From: Paenibacillus piri
Lineage (GTDB): Bacteria > Bacillota > Bacilli > Paenibacillales > NBRC-103111
Assembly (NCBI RefSeq): GCF_004354045.1
Contig: NZ_SMRT01000003.1
Location: 248,001 to 312,000, forward strand
Length of the DNA: 64,000 nt
Reading direction: 5' to 3'
The notes under the pieces: generated by a model
The model's database searches: none
Told to the model about the DNA's origin: nothing
What the model saw: only the letters and a program-made list of their open reading frames with translations
Shown here: piece by piece, positions 56,433 through 64,000 of the stretch
Layout of the letters: each line of letters starts with the position of its first letter
Numbering within the stretch: the first letter of the stretch is position 1
Made by a program: the position numbers and the translations under genes

Positions 56433-58808
56433 ATGAAATTTTTTCAAATGTACAAGTCGCGAAAATATTTTCAACGAATGCTGCTTTCCATCACTTTATT
56501 GATGATTATGTTCATGGCCTTTTTTTCGTTTACGTTTTACTATAACTCGGAATCCGTCGTGCTTGACCTGCAGGAGGATGCCAACAAAAAAGTGCTGACT
56601 CAAATGAATTTCAACATCCGGTATATGAACGAGCTGGTCAAAAATTTGGCGACGTCCACCTTCTCCGACAACCAGATCCTGCCCTTAATGACCCATCACG
56701 AGATCGAGACGTTCGAGCTGGTTAACAAGCTGCGCCGGCTTGAAAAAATCGTCGATTCTACAACCTTCCTGAAATCGATCGTCGTCTACAACGGCATATG
56801 CGGCTGTTATTATTCCACGGCATCCGGCTTGGCTGCAAATACCGATCCCGACGTGCTGCTGCTGAAAAACTATATCGGTTCGACAACCGATATCCCCAAG
56901 CTGAGACTGATTCCGATGCGCATGAGCCGGGGAGCGGACGATCACGATGACATCAATGCGTTTTCTTTTTTTATTTATGACGAGCTGACCGGTCCGAATT
57001 CCGGCCAAGGCAGAATGGAAAATGCGCTTATATTCAATGTAAAGACGGAATGGCTGTTCGACAATATGAAGACGTTAAACGGAATCGGCAACGAACCGGG
57101 AAATCATATTTTTATTATGGATGAAAGCGGTAACATTTTGACTCCGAACCGCGAGCCGAAGAGCAACAGCAATGCGCTGGCCGCGGCTTTGGCCGATAAA
57201 GGGGCCGGAAGCCAGCTGTCGAGCAACATGTCATCCACCTTCATCGGTACGTTTAACGGTGAAAAAACAATCGTTTCTCACCTGAACTTCGACACTTATC
57301 AGTGGAAGCTCGTGATCGTTCAGCCGTATGAACGCATCGTCGGCAAGCTGGACCGGATGCGCAATACGTCCATTGTCGTCACCATGCTGTTTCTGCCGCT
57401 GACGGCGCTCCTTTCGCTGCTTATCTCCCATAAGCTGTACCGTCCGATCGAAACGCTGATGGAGCAATTCCGCAAAAATACGCGGCGCGAGGACAAAGCG
57501 TCATTCAACGAGAAGGACGAACTGCTCTATATGTCCTCGGTTTATACGCATGTGCTGGAAAAAATGCGCGGCATCGAACGCGATTCGCTCGCCAAGATGT
57601 CGCTGGTCAAGCATTATTACGTGCGCAAGCTGATCATGGACAGCGCCTCGCTCACGCCGTCGGAAATGCAGGAATGCATCGATCAGCATCGGCTCCAGTT
57701 AAAGACAGACGGCCCCTACCTGCTGGCCGTGCTTCATATCGAACATTATTCGGCGCTGTCGCGCAAGGCGAAGCAGGCCGATCTCAGGCTTTATAAGTTC
57801 GCGATAACGAATATCACCAAGGAAATCATGGACAAATCGTTTTGCAATGAGACCGTCGACATGCGCGGCGATCATTTGGCCGTGCTTATTTCGGTTGACG
57901 GCTCCTCCGACCGGGATTCCGTTCTGAAGGCGGCAGCCGCCCGGCTGCATGAAATTCAGGATACGATTTTGGCGTTTTACCGGATTTCCTCCACCGCGGC
58001 GCTAAGCGACCCGATTCCAAGCTACGAGGACATTTCCCGGCATTACGGCTCGGCGTTAAGCCTTGTCAGATACCGGATGGTATGCGGGACCGGCCAAGTC
58101 ATTACAACGGATCGGGTGAAGGGCAATCTGAACAACCGGGAGCTTCATATGCCGGAAAAGCTGGAGGAAAAATTTATCGAGGAGCTCAAGGCGGGAAACC
58201 GGCAGCAAATCGCCGCCGTACTGGACCGGATTTTCGGTTGTATCGCCGGTTTGCATGCGGATCATGTGCTGTTCAATATGCTGCGGCTTTCCTTAATGGT
58301 ATCCAACACGATTCGCGAGATGAATTACCACCGGCTCATCCCGATTGACCTGGATATACAGGATTTTAACAGGAGAATCATGGAAATGGAGCAGCTGGAC
58401 GAAATCCGGGAAGCTTTCGATTCGCTCGTCGAACGGCTTCTGGACCAATTGAAGCAGGGTGACGATAATAAGCATGTAATTTTGATCGATGCGATCAAGG
58501 AAATTATTGAAGAACATTATGCCGACAAAAATTTAAATCTGCAGCAGATCGCCTCCATGGTCAAAATGTCGCCGGTTTACTTGGGACGAATGTTTAAAAA
58601 CTGCGTCGGCATGTCAGTGGCGGACTATATTAACGGGGTTCGGTTAAACATTACGCTGGAGCTGCTCGGCAAAGAACAATACAGCATCACCGACATTATG
58701 GACCGGGTAGGGTTCAGCAATCAAAGCTCGTATTTTCGGCAGTTCAAGAAGAAATTCGGCGTTACGCCGAAGGAATACCGGGTCAAGCAGCTGCTCGATT
58801 TCAGCTGA
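56433..58808 (+). CDS. Membrane-anchored AraC-family transcriptional regulator with extracellular sensor
   Basis: This protein of about 791 residues has two membrane spans (about 18-38 and 300-325) that enclose an extracellular Cache-like sensor. A cytosolic linker follows, and a C-terminal AraC double helix-turn-helix (about 690-790, LNLQQIASMVKMSPVYLGRMF and DRVGFSNQSSYFRQFKKKFG) is visible. It senses an external sugar and regulates directly, without a separate kinase. It lies between the catabolic genes and the importer genes that share an upstream element, so it is the likely activator of both. The ATG at 56433 follows GGGGTGA. Confidence 0.9.
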   Translation: MKFFQMYKSRKYFQRMLLSITLLMIMFMAFFSFTFYYNSESVVLDLQEDANKKVLTQMNFNIRYMNELVKNLATSTFSDNQILPLMTHHEIETFELVNKLRRLEKIVDSTTFLKSIVVYNGICGCYYSTASGLAANTDPDVLLLKNYIGSTTDIPKLRLIPMRMSRGADDHDDINAFSFFIYDELTGPNSGQGRMENALIFNVKTEWLFDNMKTLNGIGNEPGNHIFIMDESGNILTPNREPKSNSNALAAALADKGAGSQLSSNMSSTFIGTFNGEKTIVSHLNFDTYQWKLVIVQPYERIVGKLDRMRNTSIVVTMLFLPLTALLSLLISHKLYRPIETLMEQFRKNTRREDKASFNEKDELLYMSSVYTHVLEKMRGIERDSLAKMSLVKHYYVRKLIMDSASLTPSEMQECIDQHRLQLKTDGPYLLAVLHIEHYSALSRKAKQADLRLYKFAITNITKEIMDKSFCNETVDMRGDHLAVLISVDGSSDRDSVLKAAAARLHEIQDTILAFYRISSTAALSDPIPSYEDISRHYGSALSLVRYRMVCGTGQVITTDRVKGNLNNRELHMPEKLEEKFIEELKAGNRQQIAAVLDRIFGCIAGLHADHVLFNMLRLSLMVSNTIREMNYHRLIPIDLDIQDFNRRIMEMEQLDEIREAFDSLVERLLDQLKQGDDNKHVILIDAIKEIIEEHYADKNLNLQQIASMVKMSPVYLGRMFKNCVGMSVADYINGVRLNITLELLGKEQYSITDIMDRVGFSNQSSYFRQFKKKFGVTPKEYRVKQLLDFS

Positions 58809-58840
58809 ACAAGCCAATATCGGGGCGTTGATGCGGGAGT

Positions 58841-58949
58841 CATGTATCCGTCATACAGTAATGTTTAAAAATGATACCGGCACATGCATAAATCTATACA
58901 ACTGACAGTAGCCGCGGGCCGGTTAGCCGTATTATGTTGAAGAAGCGGT
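58841..58949 (+). promoter_or_regulatory. Conserved upstream element, copy B
   Basis: The three blocks of copy A (48502-48609) recur here: the 23-bp identical block (58855-58877), CTATACAACTG (58894-58904) and GCCGTATTATGTT (58926-58938). It lies between the AraC regulator and the importer genes. The even spacing suggests a functional promoter-operator module and not random similarity. Confidence 0.8.
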
Positions 58950-59007
58950 GGAGGCAAAAGCCAAGTACACGCAAGGAGATCTAATTGAGGGAAGAGAGGT
59001 GAAACGA

Positions 59008-59991
59008 TTGAATCCGGACAACACGGCTCCATCCGCCAGCCAGCCAAGCGCCACGGCTTCCGCTCTTTATACGGGCAAAGCGCCGGGAAAGCGCGGGACG
59101 TTCCGAAAAAACCGGGAGCTGCTGGCTCTGTCGCTTCCGGGAGTATTGTTCAAGCTTGTGTTTTCATACTTGCCGTTGATCGGTTTGGTGTTGGCGTTTA
59201 AAGACTTTCGCTACGACAAAGGCATACTCGGCAGCAACTGGATCGGCTTTAAAAACTTCGAGTTTTTTTTCACCTCCGAGGATGCATTCCGGATTACGAG
59301 AAATACGATTTTGTACAATGTGGGCTTTATTTTGCTGACAACGGTTATCGCCCTGGCGCTTGCGATCGCGTTGAACGAAGTAACCAAGCGTTTTATGAAA
59401 GTTTACCAGACGGCCTTGTTTTTGCCCCATTTTCTTTCATGGGTCGTTGTCGGCTATATCGCGCTGGCATTTCTCGATCATGAGAAAGGCTTTATTAACC
59501 AATGGTTGATACAATTTGGCGCAGAGCCGATTAAATGGTATCAAGAGGCTCAGCATTGGCCGTTTATCCTGAATCTGGTGCATTTATGGAAAAGTGTCGG
59601 TTTTGCCACACTGATCTACTACGCCGGTATCATCGGATTGGATTCGAGCTTGTATGAGGCTGCGAAAATCGACGGCGCCGGACGATGGCAGATGGTTACC
59701 CGAATTACAATTCCGCTGCTGACGCCGCTTATCCTGATCTTGTTTATATTGGATATCGGCAAAATATTCCGCGCCGATTTCGGACTGTTTTATTTTATTC
59801 CGAACAATTCGGGCATGATTTACTCCTCTACGGATGTCATCGACACGTATGTGTTCCGTTCGCTGAAGGTCGTTGGCGATCTGGGCATGTCGACGGCAGT
59901 CGGCCTCTACCAGTCGGTCGTCGGCTTCGTACTGGTGCTGTGCACCAACGCCATCATCAAAAAAATCAACCACGAAAACGCCTTATGGTAG
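59008..59991 (+). CDS. Sugar ABC transporter permease (LplB-like) of the catabolic locus
   Basis: This protein of about 327 residues has a Ser/Ala/Pro-rich basic head and six spans. The EAA loop EAAKIDGAGRW is near residue 218. I prefer the TTG at 59008, 6 bases after AGAGAGGTG; GTG codons at 58948 and 58999 are alternatives. It forms the channel with the next permease and is served by the lipoprotein encoded at 60926. Confidence 0.87.
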   Translation: MNPDNTAPSASQPSATASALYTGKAPGKRGTFRKNRELLALSLPGVLFKLVFSYLPLIGLVLAFKDFRYDKGILGSNWIGFKNFEFFFTSEDAFRITRNTILYNVGFILLTTVIALALAIALNEVTKRFMKVYQTALFLPHFLSWVVVGYIALAFLDHEKGFINQWLIQFGAEPIKWYQEAQHWPFILNLVHLWKSVGFATLIYYAGIIGLDSSLYEAAKIDGAGRWQMVTRITIPLLTPLILILFILDIGKIFRADFGLFYFIPNNSGMIYSSTDVIDTYVFRSLKVVGDLGMSTAVGLYQSVVGFVLVLCTNAIIKKINHENALW

Positions 59992-60009
59992 GAAGGGGGA
60001 ACGCTAACC

Positions 60010-60894
60010 GTGCTTTCCAAAACTTCGCCGCTGCAGTGGCTGATTCACGCTTATTTTGCCGCGCTTACCCTGGTTATGCTGCTCCCGCTGGTACTTATCA
60101 TCTCGGTATCGTTTACGAATGAAGTGACCCTCAGTTCCGAAGGCTACCGGTTTATACCGAGCAAATTCAGCCTTGCCGCCTACAACACGCTGTTCGAAGC
60201 GCCGGGCATTTTGCTCAATGCTTACGGGATTACGATTCTCGTTACCGTGCTTGGAACCGTTTGCGGATTGCTGTTGACCACTATGCTGGCCTATACGATC
60301 TCGCGGCCCGATTATCGCTACAGAAGGGTGACGACGCTTTACGTTTTTTTCACGATGCTGTTTAACGGCGGCCTCGTACCTTTCTACATTTTAGTGACGC
60401 AGTACCTGCACCTTAAAGATACGATCGGCGCGCTAATCCTGCCTTATTTGCTCAGCCCGTTTCTCGTCATGGTCATGAAAGGCTTTCTGGAAAAAATTCC
60501 GTTGGAGATTATCGAATCGGCCAAAATGGACGGAGCGAGCGAGTTCCGCATCTTCTTTACCCTCATTTTGCCGTTGTCCACGCCGGCGTTGGCGACAGTA
60601 GGTCTGTTTATTTCCTTTACTTACTGGAACGACTGGTGGTTGGGTCTGCTGTTTATCGATGCGGAGAAGCTGGTGCCGCTGCAGCTGCTGCTGTATAGAG
60701 TCATGAACTCGATCGAATTTTTGAAATCGAATACGGAATTTATGTCCACAATGACCATCGATATGTCGCAGTTCCCGAATTTGTCGGCTCGCATGGCGAT
60801 GGCCATATTGGGAGCCGGGCCGATGCTGTTCGTGTTCCCGTTTTTCCAAAAATATTTTGTAAGAGGCTTGACGGTCGGCTCGTTAAAAGGTTGA
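60010..60894 (+). CDS. Sugar ABC transporter permease (LplC-like) of the catabolic locus
   Basis: This 294-residue permease has six spans, the coupling loop ESAKMDGASEF near residue 175 and the tail GLTVGSLKG. The start is a GTG at 60010 after AGGAAGGGGG. It is 18 bp from the previous gene and 31 bp from the binding-protein gene, so all three are co-transcribed from the conserved element. Confidence 0.88.
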   Translation: MLSKTSPLQWLIHAYFAALTLVMLLPLVLIISVSFTNEVTLSSEGYRFIPSKFSLAAYNTLFEAPGILLNAYGITILVTVLGTVCGLLLTTMLAYTISRPDYRYRRVTTLYVFFTMLFNGGLVPFYILVTQYLHLKDTIGALILPYLLSPFLVMVMKGFLEKIPLEIIESAKMDGASEFRIFFTLILPLSTPALATVGLFISFTYWNDWWLGLLFIDAEKLVPLQLLLYRVMNSIEFLKSNTEFMSTMTIDMSQFPNLSARMAMAILGAGPMLFVFPFFQKYFVRGLTVGSLKG

Positions 60895-60925
60895 TTTTAT
60901 AATAAGGGCGGAGGTTTCGACAATT

Positions 60926-62458
60926 ATGACAGCGCTATCAAAAGTAAATCGATTGAGGGTTACAATGGCCGGCTTGCTCTGTGTCGCGATGTTGAGCGCA
61001 TGCAGCGGCGGCGGAGGCGGTGGCGGTGGAGCGGCCAAGCCGGGAGATCAACCGGGGAAGACGGCCGATAACGGCAAAACGGATTTGAAGCCGGTGGAGC
61101 TGATCTGGTATTACCCGATGAACAAAATGCAGCAGGATCAAAAAACGATCGAAGAAGAGGTTAACAAAATAACGAAAGCAAAGCTGAACGCGACGGTCAA
61201 GATGGGGCCGATCGACATTGGCAGCTACGAGCAAAAGATGAATACGATGGTAGCGGCCAATGAACCGATGGACATCATCTGGACATCGCACTGGAACTTT
61301 AAAATGGACCAGAACGTAGCCAAAGGCGCCTTCCTGCAGCTGGACGACCTGATTGACAAATATGCGCCCAAGCTGAAAAAGAGTCGTCCGGAATCGGTAT
61401 GGAACTTCTCGAAAATCGACGGGAAAACATATGCCGTGCTTAGCTATCAGACAGTGACGGAGAGATCGGGCTTTCTCGTGCAAAAGCGGTATGCCGATAA
61501 ATACGGGCTGAATCCTGCGGATATTAAAGATCCTTTCGATATGGAACCGTTTTTCGCCAAGCTGAAGGCGGGCGAAAAGGATGTTACTCCTTACGGTGTC
61601 AGCCGGAACGGCGCAACCGGCGGGATGTTAAATCCGATTCTCGAAGGCGTTACGTCAGGGGTATCGGTCTACAGAGGAGATAAATCGCTGAAGCTGGTGC
61701 CGACCTACGAAACGCCCGAATACAAGAATCTGCTGCCGAAGCTGCACGACTGGTATAAAAAAGGTTATATCAACCAGGACGCAGCTACCTTGAAATCGAT
61801 TACCGAGCTGCAAATGACGGGAAAAGTCGCCGCGATCTTCCATAACGTGCTCAAACCGGGACGGGAAGGCGAAGAGAGGGTGACGATGGGCGGCAACGAT
61901 GTCATCGCTTTGTACACATCGGGCGTTACGCTGCCGGCGATCAATCTGTCCTCCGCGATGGGAATCAGCCGAAACTCGAAAAATCCCGAGCGGGCCATGA
62001 TGTTCCTGGAGCTGTTGAATTCGGATAAAGAGCTGTTCAACCTGATCAGCTACGGGATCGAGGGCAAGCATTACAACAAAGTTGATGCGGATCACGTAAA
62101 AAGCGTTCCGAACGGCGGCTACGCTCCGAATCAGTCGTGGGTGTTCGGTAATGTGTTCAACTCGTATTTGCAGGAAGGGCAGCCTTCCGGCACATGGGAA
62201 GAAACGCAAAAGCTTAACGAATCGGCGACTCCTTCCGTCCTGACGGGCTTCGTCTTTAATCTTGATCCGGTCAAAACCGAAATCGCCAACATGAAAGCGG
62301 TGGAGGATGAATATTTGCCGTCGTTAAGCACGGGCACCGTCGACCCTGCGCAAAAATACAACGAATTTATCGAGAAATACAAGAAGGCGGGCCAGCCTAA
62401 AGTAATGGCCGAAGTACAGAAGCAGTTGGACGCATGGAAGGCAAAGCAAGGAAAATAA
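60926..62458 (+). CDS. Sugar ABC transporter substrate-binding lipoprotein (LplA-like) of the catabolic locus
   Basis: This 510-residue lipoprotein has lipobox LSAC with lipidated Cys26, an unusual run of eight Gly right after CS, and a family 1 binding domain of about 450 residues. The Gly run may be a flexible tether to the membrane. It is related in size and layout to the protein encoded at 382 but clearly distinct. It brings in the substrate handled by the enzymes at 48696-56174, inferred from the shared upstream element. Confidence 0.9.
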   Translation: MTALSKVNRLRVTMAGLLCVAMLSACSGGGGGGGGAAKPGDQPGKTADNGKTDLKPVELIWYYPMNKMQQDQKTIEEEVNKITKAKLNATVKMGPIDIGSYEQKMNTMVAANEPMDIIWTSHWNFKMDQNVAKGAFLQLDDLIDKYAPKLKKSRPESVWNFSKIDGKTYAVLSYQTVTERSGFLVQKRYADKYGLNPADIKDPFDMEPFFAKLKAGEKDVTPYGVSRNGATGGMLNPILEGVTSGVSVYRGDKSLKLVPTYETPEYKNLLPKLHDWYKKGYINQDAATLKSITELQMTGKVAAIFHNVLKPGREGEERVTMGGNDVIALYTSGVTLPAINLSSAMGISRNSKNPERAMMFLELLNSDKELFNLISYGIEGKHYNKVDADHVKSVPNGGYAPNQSWVFGNVFNSYLQEGQPSGTWEETQKLNESATPSVLTGFVFNLDPVKTEIANMKAVEDEYLPSLSTGTVDPAQKYNEFIEKYKKAGQPKVMAEVQKQLDAWKAKQGK

Positions 62459-62495
62459 GCGGTTAGTCTGCGCAGATCGGAATCATTGTAAGTGC

Positions 62496-62527
62496 AGGGC
62501 GCTGTCCGCAAGCGGGACGGCGCCCTT
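62496..62527 (+). terminator. Hairpin after the binding-protein gene
   Basis: GGGCGC-T-GTCC pairs with GGAC-GGCGCCC, a long G+C-rich stem, but no T-run follows. It could be a terminator or a 3'-end stabiliser for the importer mRNA. Confidence 0.5.
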
Positions 62528-62595
62528 AGGCTTGAGAAGGGATACGCGCCGCGAACCTTGGCAAACGAGCGCGTCCCCTATGGATGGAGAAGCCG

Positions 62596-63210
62596 TTATA
62601 GCGTGAAGCTGCTCATGACCAGGTTCCAGGCCTCATTGGAGCCTCTCCAATCGAACCCGCCGGGGACAGTTACACAGCAAACGCCTTCAATCCCCCAATT
62701 CTCCTCCAGCACTTCCGGGGTAAAATGGGGATTATTGTTTACAATCAGCAATCTGAAATTCCCGTGCATTAGTGCATTCAGCGCCCGTTTCAATTGCTGC
62801 GCTTCCTCCCGGCTCGTATCGGTACGAACAAACAGCACAGGCTTGTTTTGAATCGTGCGCCAAAAGCGATCGACACGCCGGTCCATCTTCTCCTTAAAAG
62901 CCGGGTATGCATCCCACCAGCGACCGATATATAACGGAAAATCGTGATAAGAAGCGATATCGTATATACGATCTTTGATAACGAAACATTCCTGTGTCCT
63001 ATCGACCAGCTGGAGATTTGAAAAATTCATAAAACCTTCAAACCGATGATGCAGCAGTCGAACCAAGCCATCCACGGAATCGGAAATAAACCAGTCGAGC
63101 GGACTTGCAAATTGACGCAATCCGAGTCTGCTCAACTGATAGGCTGCCTGGCAAGTGGAACCCAAGCTCACAAAGCTTTTATAGCGGCCTGCACATTCAT
63201 TCAATTTCAT
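62596..63210 (-). CDS. DUF1796 family protein, putative cysteine peptidase
   Basis: This 204-residue protein starts MKLNECAGRYKSFVSLGSTCQ; the Cys in GSTCQ near residue 20 is the proposed nucleophile of the DUF1796 papain-like group, with HDFPLYIGR and later His residues as possible partners. The function of the family is unknown. The ATG at 63210 follows GGGAGTGAG; the frame is open further upstream but overlaps nothing recognisable. The AraC gene next to it points the same way and may control it. Confidence 0.7.
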   Translation of the reverse strand: MKLNECAGRYKSFVSLGSTCQAAYQLSRLGLRQFASPLDWFISDSVDGLVRLLHHRFEGFMNFSNLQLVDRTQECFVIKDRIYDIASYHDFPLYIGRWWDAYPAFKEKMDRRVDRFWRTIQNKPVLFVRTDTSREEAQQLKRALNALMHGNFRLLIVNNNPHFTPEVLEENWGIEGVCCVTVPGGFDWRGSNEAWNLVMSSFTL

Positions 63211-63269
63211 TACACTCACTCCCGGCAAACGAATAATAGAGCCGGCACATGTATTCCTATGGCCCAGTG

Positions 63270-64000
63270 TTACATTATTCTGTTGCGGGAAATAAGGTTC
63301 ATCCGACATCTCCACAAGCTTGGGCTCACGCCAAAATTTTTTTTGAATGATTGACTGAAATAATGAATGCTCCGGTAACCGCAGCGCAGCGCGATTTCCT
63401 CGACGGACAGGCCGGTGGCGGACAGGAAGCAGGCGGCCGCATTGAGCCGCAATGATTGCAAATACTGGGCAGGGGTGACGCCACTGCATCTTTTGAATAT
63501 CCGGATCAGGTAGGAAGGGTTAAAATGCGTCAGTTCAGACATGGCGGCCAAGGTGAGCGGTTTGTTGTATTCCGTTTCCATGTAGCGCATCAGGAAAACG
63601 ACGGCCTCGTCGGCTGCGGAAGGATCGGATGAAGCCGGCGCATCCGATTTTCGGTCCAGCCGGGCTTTTATAATAAGCAGCAGCTTTTGAAAGTCCAGAG
63701 CTGCGATTTTTCGGTTATAATCCGAGGCTTCCAGGCTGCCGGAGCAGATGGCCGAGGTCAGGAGATTCAGCGTTACCCCATAAGCCGGTTCATCGATATA
63801 AAAAGAGGCTGCAGCGCTTTGCTGCCGGTTCCATACGATGCTCTGCTCCAAATCCGGAACCGAAACGCCGCTGCCCGCGTCCAATTCGGCAAACCAAAAG
63901 CTGCATTCCGCGGTTAAAGCGGTCACCTGATGGGGCGTGCTGGGATACAGCAATATAAGGCTTTGCGGCTGCAGCAAGAAGCTTTCACCCATCCACTGCA
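63270..64000 (-). CDS. AraC-family transcriptional regulator, 5' end outside the window
   Basis: About 240 residues are visible, starting at or beyond the right edge. The N-terminal part looks like an AraC sugar-binding cupin. The C-terminal 100 residues hold two helix-turn-helix units (SELTHFNPSYLIRIFKRCSG and ALRCGYRSIHYFSQSFKKNFG). An ATG at 63992 exists, but only 8 bases precede it in the window, so the true start is unknown. Its target is probably the gene cluster beyond the window or the neighbouring DUF1796 gene. Confidence 0.85.
   Translation of the reverse strand, partial: QWMGESFLLQPQSLILLYPSTPHQVTALTAECSFWFAELDAGSGVSVPDLEQSIVWNRQQSAAASFYIDEPAYGVTLNLLTSAICSGSLEASDYNRKIAALDFQKLLLIIKARLDRKSDAPASSDPSAADEAVVFLMRYMETEYNKPLTLAAMSELTHFNPSYLIRIFKRCSGVTPAQYLQSLRLNAAACFLSATGLSVEEIALRCGYRSIHYFSQSFKKNFGVSPSLWRCRMNLISRNRIM

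Overview
The window looks like a chromosomal segment of a Gram-positive, endospore-forming soil bacterium of the Paenibacillaceae type. This is inferred from strong purine-rich ribosome binding sites, many lipoprotein sugar-binding proteins with LplB/LplC-like permeases, YesM/YesN and membrane-anchored AraC regulators, an SLH-domain protease and a ytaF-like sporulation gene. No rRNA, tRNA or CRISPR array was found.

Layout. 1-7600: one copy of a 105-bp repeat, then a sugar ABC importer (binding protein and two permeases) followed by two VOC-fold proteins, an SDR, a ThuA-like protein and a D-2-hydroxyacid dehydrogenase. 7900-13990: two Fur-box-like sites, a SAM methyltransferase and a five-gene nickel/peptide-type ABC importer, closed by a terminator. 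14074-21232: rpoN (minus), a PrpR-type sigma-54 activator (minus), then a -24/-12 promoter and a three-gene acid-sugar operon (COG4091 oxidoreductase, DUF1537 kinase, class II aldolase). 21361-29249: a sugar ABC importer and a YesM/YesN two-component system, separated by a deleted IS200/IS605 element. 29448-31110: SRPBCC protein, DHFR-like reductase and a divergent HxlR regulator. 31277-40363: ROK repressor, operator-flanked promoter, then ROK kinase, GH38 alpha-mannosidase, ABC importer and SIS isomerase. 40602-48036: azoreductase, S8 protease with SLH domains interrupted by an in-frame TAG, ytaF, an FMN glutamate-synthase-like protein and an Nramp transporter. 48500-62458: a large catabolic locus with two Gfo/Idh/MocA dehydrogenases, three TIM-barrel isomerase-like proteins, two SDRs, a UlaG-like hydrolase, a membrane AraC regulator and an LplB/LplC/LplA-like importer. 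Both transcription units of this locus start behind the same roughly 100-bp upstream element. 62596-64000: DUF1796 protein and an AraC regulator cut by the window edge.

How the genes work together. Most of the window is import and breakdown of sugars or sugar acids, with each importer paired with local enzymes and a local regulator. The 48.5-62.5 kb locus has redox and isomerase enzymes but no classical glycoside hydrolase, which suggests oxidation-based processing of a glycoside or cyclitol. The sigma-54 block is self-contained: sigma factor, activator and target promoter lie within about 3.6 kb. Substrates of all these systems are inferred, not shown.
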